From Dehalococcoidia bacterium (GTDB taxonomy: Bacteria; Chloroflexota; Dehalococcoidia; Dehalococcoidales; BS750m-G39), in assembly GCA_030640325.1 (NCBI GenBank), contig DAOWJM010000061.1:1-7491 (forward strand): a DNA stretch of 7,491 nt, written 5' to 3'. A program made the position numbers and the translations under genes. The notes beneath the pieces were generated by a model. It had not been told where the DNA came from, did no database searches, and was given only the letters and a program-made list of their open reading frames with translations. Numbering within the stretch: position 1 is the first letter of the stretch; each line of letters begins with the position of its first letter. This document shows, piece by piece, positions 6,615-7,491 of this stretch.

Positions 6615-6801
6615 GGAGATTCGAGCTCTCAGCACTGAAGGATTGAAAAAGCAACTGGAGGAAGCTCATCAAGAGCTGTTTAACCTTCGCTTTCGCTTGG
6701 CTACCAAGCAATTAGTAAACCACCGGGAAGTTTCCAGGGTTAAAAAGGAGATTGCCAGGCTGAAGACCATAATGAGGGAAAGAGAGCTGGGTACAAGGTG
6801 A
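6604..6801 (+). CDS. rpmC: Large-subunit ribosomal protein L29 (uL29), GTG start
   Basis: L29 is a small helical-hairpin protein beside L23 at the tunnel exit. The product has 65 residues, normal for the family. The GTG gives MKVEEIRALSTEGLKKQLEE, in line with the consensus MKxxELRxLSxEEL. Helix 1 covers about 9-34 with the conserved ELFNLRFRLATKQL (24-37). Helix 2 starts at about 40 and contains REVSRVKKEIARLKTIMRER, the family's VRRxIARIKTIxRER. No ATG in frame lies near the start. The likely binding site is GGGGAG at 6588-6593, 10 bases upstream and inside rplP. The gene overlaps the rplP 3' end by 11 bases, and its stop lies just before rpsQ. The small size, family match and position between L16 and S17 together make the call secure. 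Confidence 0.96.
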
Positions 6802-6806
6802 TGTCT

Positions 6807-7088
6807 ATGGAAAGCAAGCGTAAAATTAGGCTTGGTCATGTGGTGAGTGACGGGATGAATAAGACGGTGGTGGTGGCGGTAGAAACCCCTAAGCGTCACC
6901 CGTTATATAAGAAGACCATCAAGAGGGTGGTCAAGTATAAAGCTCATGATGAGAACAATGAGTGCCGGGTGGGAGACAAGGTGAGAATTGTGGAAACTCG
7001 TCCCCTGTCTAGAGATAAACGGTGGCGAGTGGCTGAGATAATAACCAGAGGAGAGGTGGTGGAGGTTAAACCTGGGGAGATAACCTAA
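6807..7088 (+). CDS. rpsQ: Small-subunit ribosomal protein S17 (uS17)
   Basis: S17 is a primary 16S rRNA-binding protein in the 30S body with an OB fold. From the ATG at 6807 the product has 93 residues; family members usually have 80-105. Signature parts are RLGHVVSDGMNKTVVVAVET, YKKTIKRVVKYKAHDENNEC and GDKVRIVETRPLSRDKRW. The usual Lys in VVSDKM is Gly here. Three starts compete in frame: GTG 6798, ATG 6801 (TGATG overlap with the rpmC stop) and ATG 6807. AAGG at 6795-6798 is 8 bases from 6807 but only 2 from 6801, so 6807 is preferred. 6801 remains possible by stop-start reinitiation and would add two residues (Met-Ser). Either way translation is closely coupled to L29. The C-terminus EVVEVKPGEIT is slightly long. 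A 23-base gap, the widest in the window, follows. Confidence 0.96.
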   Translation: MESKRKIRLGHVVSDGMNKTVVVAVETPKRHPLYKKTIKRVVKYKAHDENNECRVGDKVRIVETRPLSRDKRWRVAEIITRGEVVEVKPGEIT

Positions 7089-7111
7089 AATCGGTTTGGG
7101 GCTAGAGTGGT

Positions 7112-7480
7112 ATGATTCAATCCTATAGCAGAATTAAGGCAGCAGATAATACCGGTGCCAAGGAGATTATGTGTATTAACGTTTTAGGTGGCACCAGGAA
7201 GAGATATGCCCGAGTGGGTGACATTATTGTGGCTTCGGTAAAAAAGGCAACCCCAAGGGGGGTGGTGAAGAAGGGAGAGGTGGTCAGGGCGGTTATTATT
7301 CGCTGTGCCCAGCCATACCGGCGCCCTGATGGCTCTTATATTAGGTTTGATGAGAATGCGGCTGTCATTCTCACCGATAAGAATAACCCTAAGGGGACCA
7401 GAATATTTGGACCAGTAGCCAGGGAGCTGAGGGATAAAAATTTTACCAAGATTATATCTCTGGCACCTGAGGTCTTGTGA
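7112..7480 (+). CDS. rplN: Large-subunit ribosomal protein L14 (uL14)
   Basis: L14 is a beta-barrel 50S protein at the subunit interface that contacts 16S rRNA and the L19 neighbourhood; in other bacteria it is the docking site for the silencing factor RsfS. The product has exactly the usual 122 residues. Family blocks run from end to end: MIQSYSRIKAADNTGAKEIM (1-20), CINVLGGTRKRYARVGDIIV (21-40), ASVKKATPRGVVKKGEVVRA (41-60), VIIRCAQPYRRPDGSYIRFD (61-80), ENAAVILTDKNNPKGTRIFG (81-100) and PVARELRDKNFTKIISLAPE (101-120). The motif pattern is the strict bacterial form. The binding site is modest, either GGGG at 7098-7101 or GAGTGG at 7105-7110. In E. coli the spc operon begins at L14 with its own promoter; here the 23-base gap after rpsQ is too short for one, so read-through from S17 is likely. 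Confidence 0.98.
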   Translation: MIQSYSRIKAADNTGAKEIMCINVLGGTRKRYARVGDIIVASVKKATPRGVVKKGEVVRAVIIRCAQPYRRPDGSYIRFDENAAVILTDKNNPKGTRIFGPVARELRDKNFTKIISLAPEVL

Positions 7481-7486
7481 GGAAGA

Positions 7487-7491
7487 ATGAA
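7487..7491 (+). CDS. rplX: Probable start of L24 (rplX), cut by the window edge
   Basis: Only ATG plus two bases are visible, so no protein evidence exists. GAGG at 7479-7482 overlaps the rplN stop and lies 4 bases before the ATG, a plausible binding site. In the standard bacterial order L24 follows L14, so the call rests on synteny and the ribosome-binding site alone. Confidence 0.5.

Overview
This window is a stretch of the bacterial ribosomal-protein supercluster, with every gene on the + strand. It opens inside fusA (elongation factor G, 5' end cut off by the window edge). It then runs rpsJ (S10), rplC (L3), rplD (L4), rplW (L23), rplB (L2), rpsS (S19), rplV (L22), rpsC (S3), rplP (L16), rpmC (L29), rpsQ (S17) and rplN (L14). 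A Shine-Dalgarno and ATG at the right edge are probably the first bases of rplX (L24). This is the textbook S10-operon order, and each product was identified from family-specific conserved blocks readable in its translation.

Organism: clearly a bacterium, with bacterial S10-spc order, Shine-Dalgarno-led genes and bacterial protein families. A Chloroflexota lineage such as Dehalococcoidia would fit. The hints are fusA joined directly to rpsJ with no tuf between, an S3 with a long charged tail, and an L4 loop reading RQKHTG. That placement rests on memory and is an inference; no lineage marker here is decisive. Base composition looks close to even and uniform, with no sign of transferred DNA.

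Layout: bases 1-1919 are fusA domains G to V. Bases 1936-4639 carry S10, L3, L4, L23 and L2. Bases 4644-6190 carry S19, L22 and S3, and 6150-7480 carry L16, L29, S17 and L14. Packing is extreme. The largest intergenic gap is 23 bases (rpsQ to rplN), rplV and rpsC abut with no gap, and three pairs overlap: rplD/rplW by 14 bases, rpsC/rplP by 41 and rplP/rpmC by 11. There is no room between genes for a conventional promoter, leader or terminator, so the genes are almost certainly co-transcribed and many are probably translationally coupled. Four of the twelve complete genes use non-ATG starts: GTG for rplD, rplB and rpmC, and TTG for rpsC.

How the genes work together: the products are structural proteins of both ribosomal subunits plus the translocase that moves the ribosome along mRNA. 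L4 and L22 narrow the peptide exit tunnel. L23 and L29 frame the tunnel exit. L2, L3, L14 and L16 support the peptidyl-transferase and factor-binding side of the large subunit. S3, S10 and S19 build the small-subunit head, and S17 lies in the body.

I found no undescribed system here; this is housekeeping DNA. The points worth a second look are the 89-residue charge-patterned S3 tail that runs into rplP, a perfect GC hairpin inside rplV, the altered L4 tunnel loop, the missing tuf and S10 leader, an extended -10-like sequence inside fusA, and G-runs acting as possible ribosome-binding sites.
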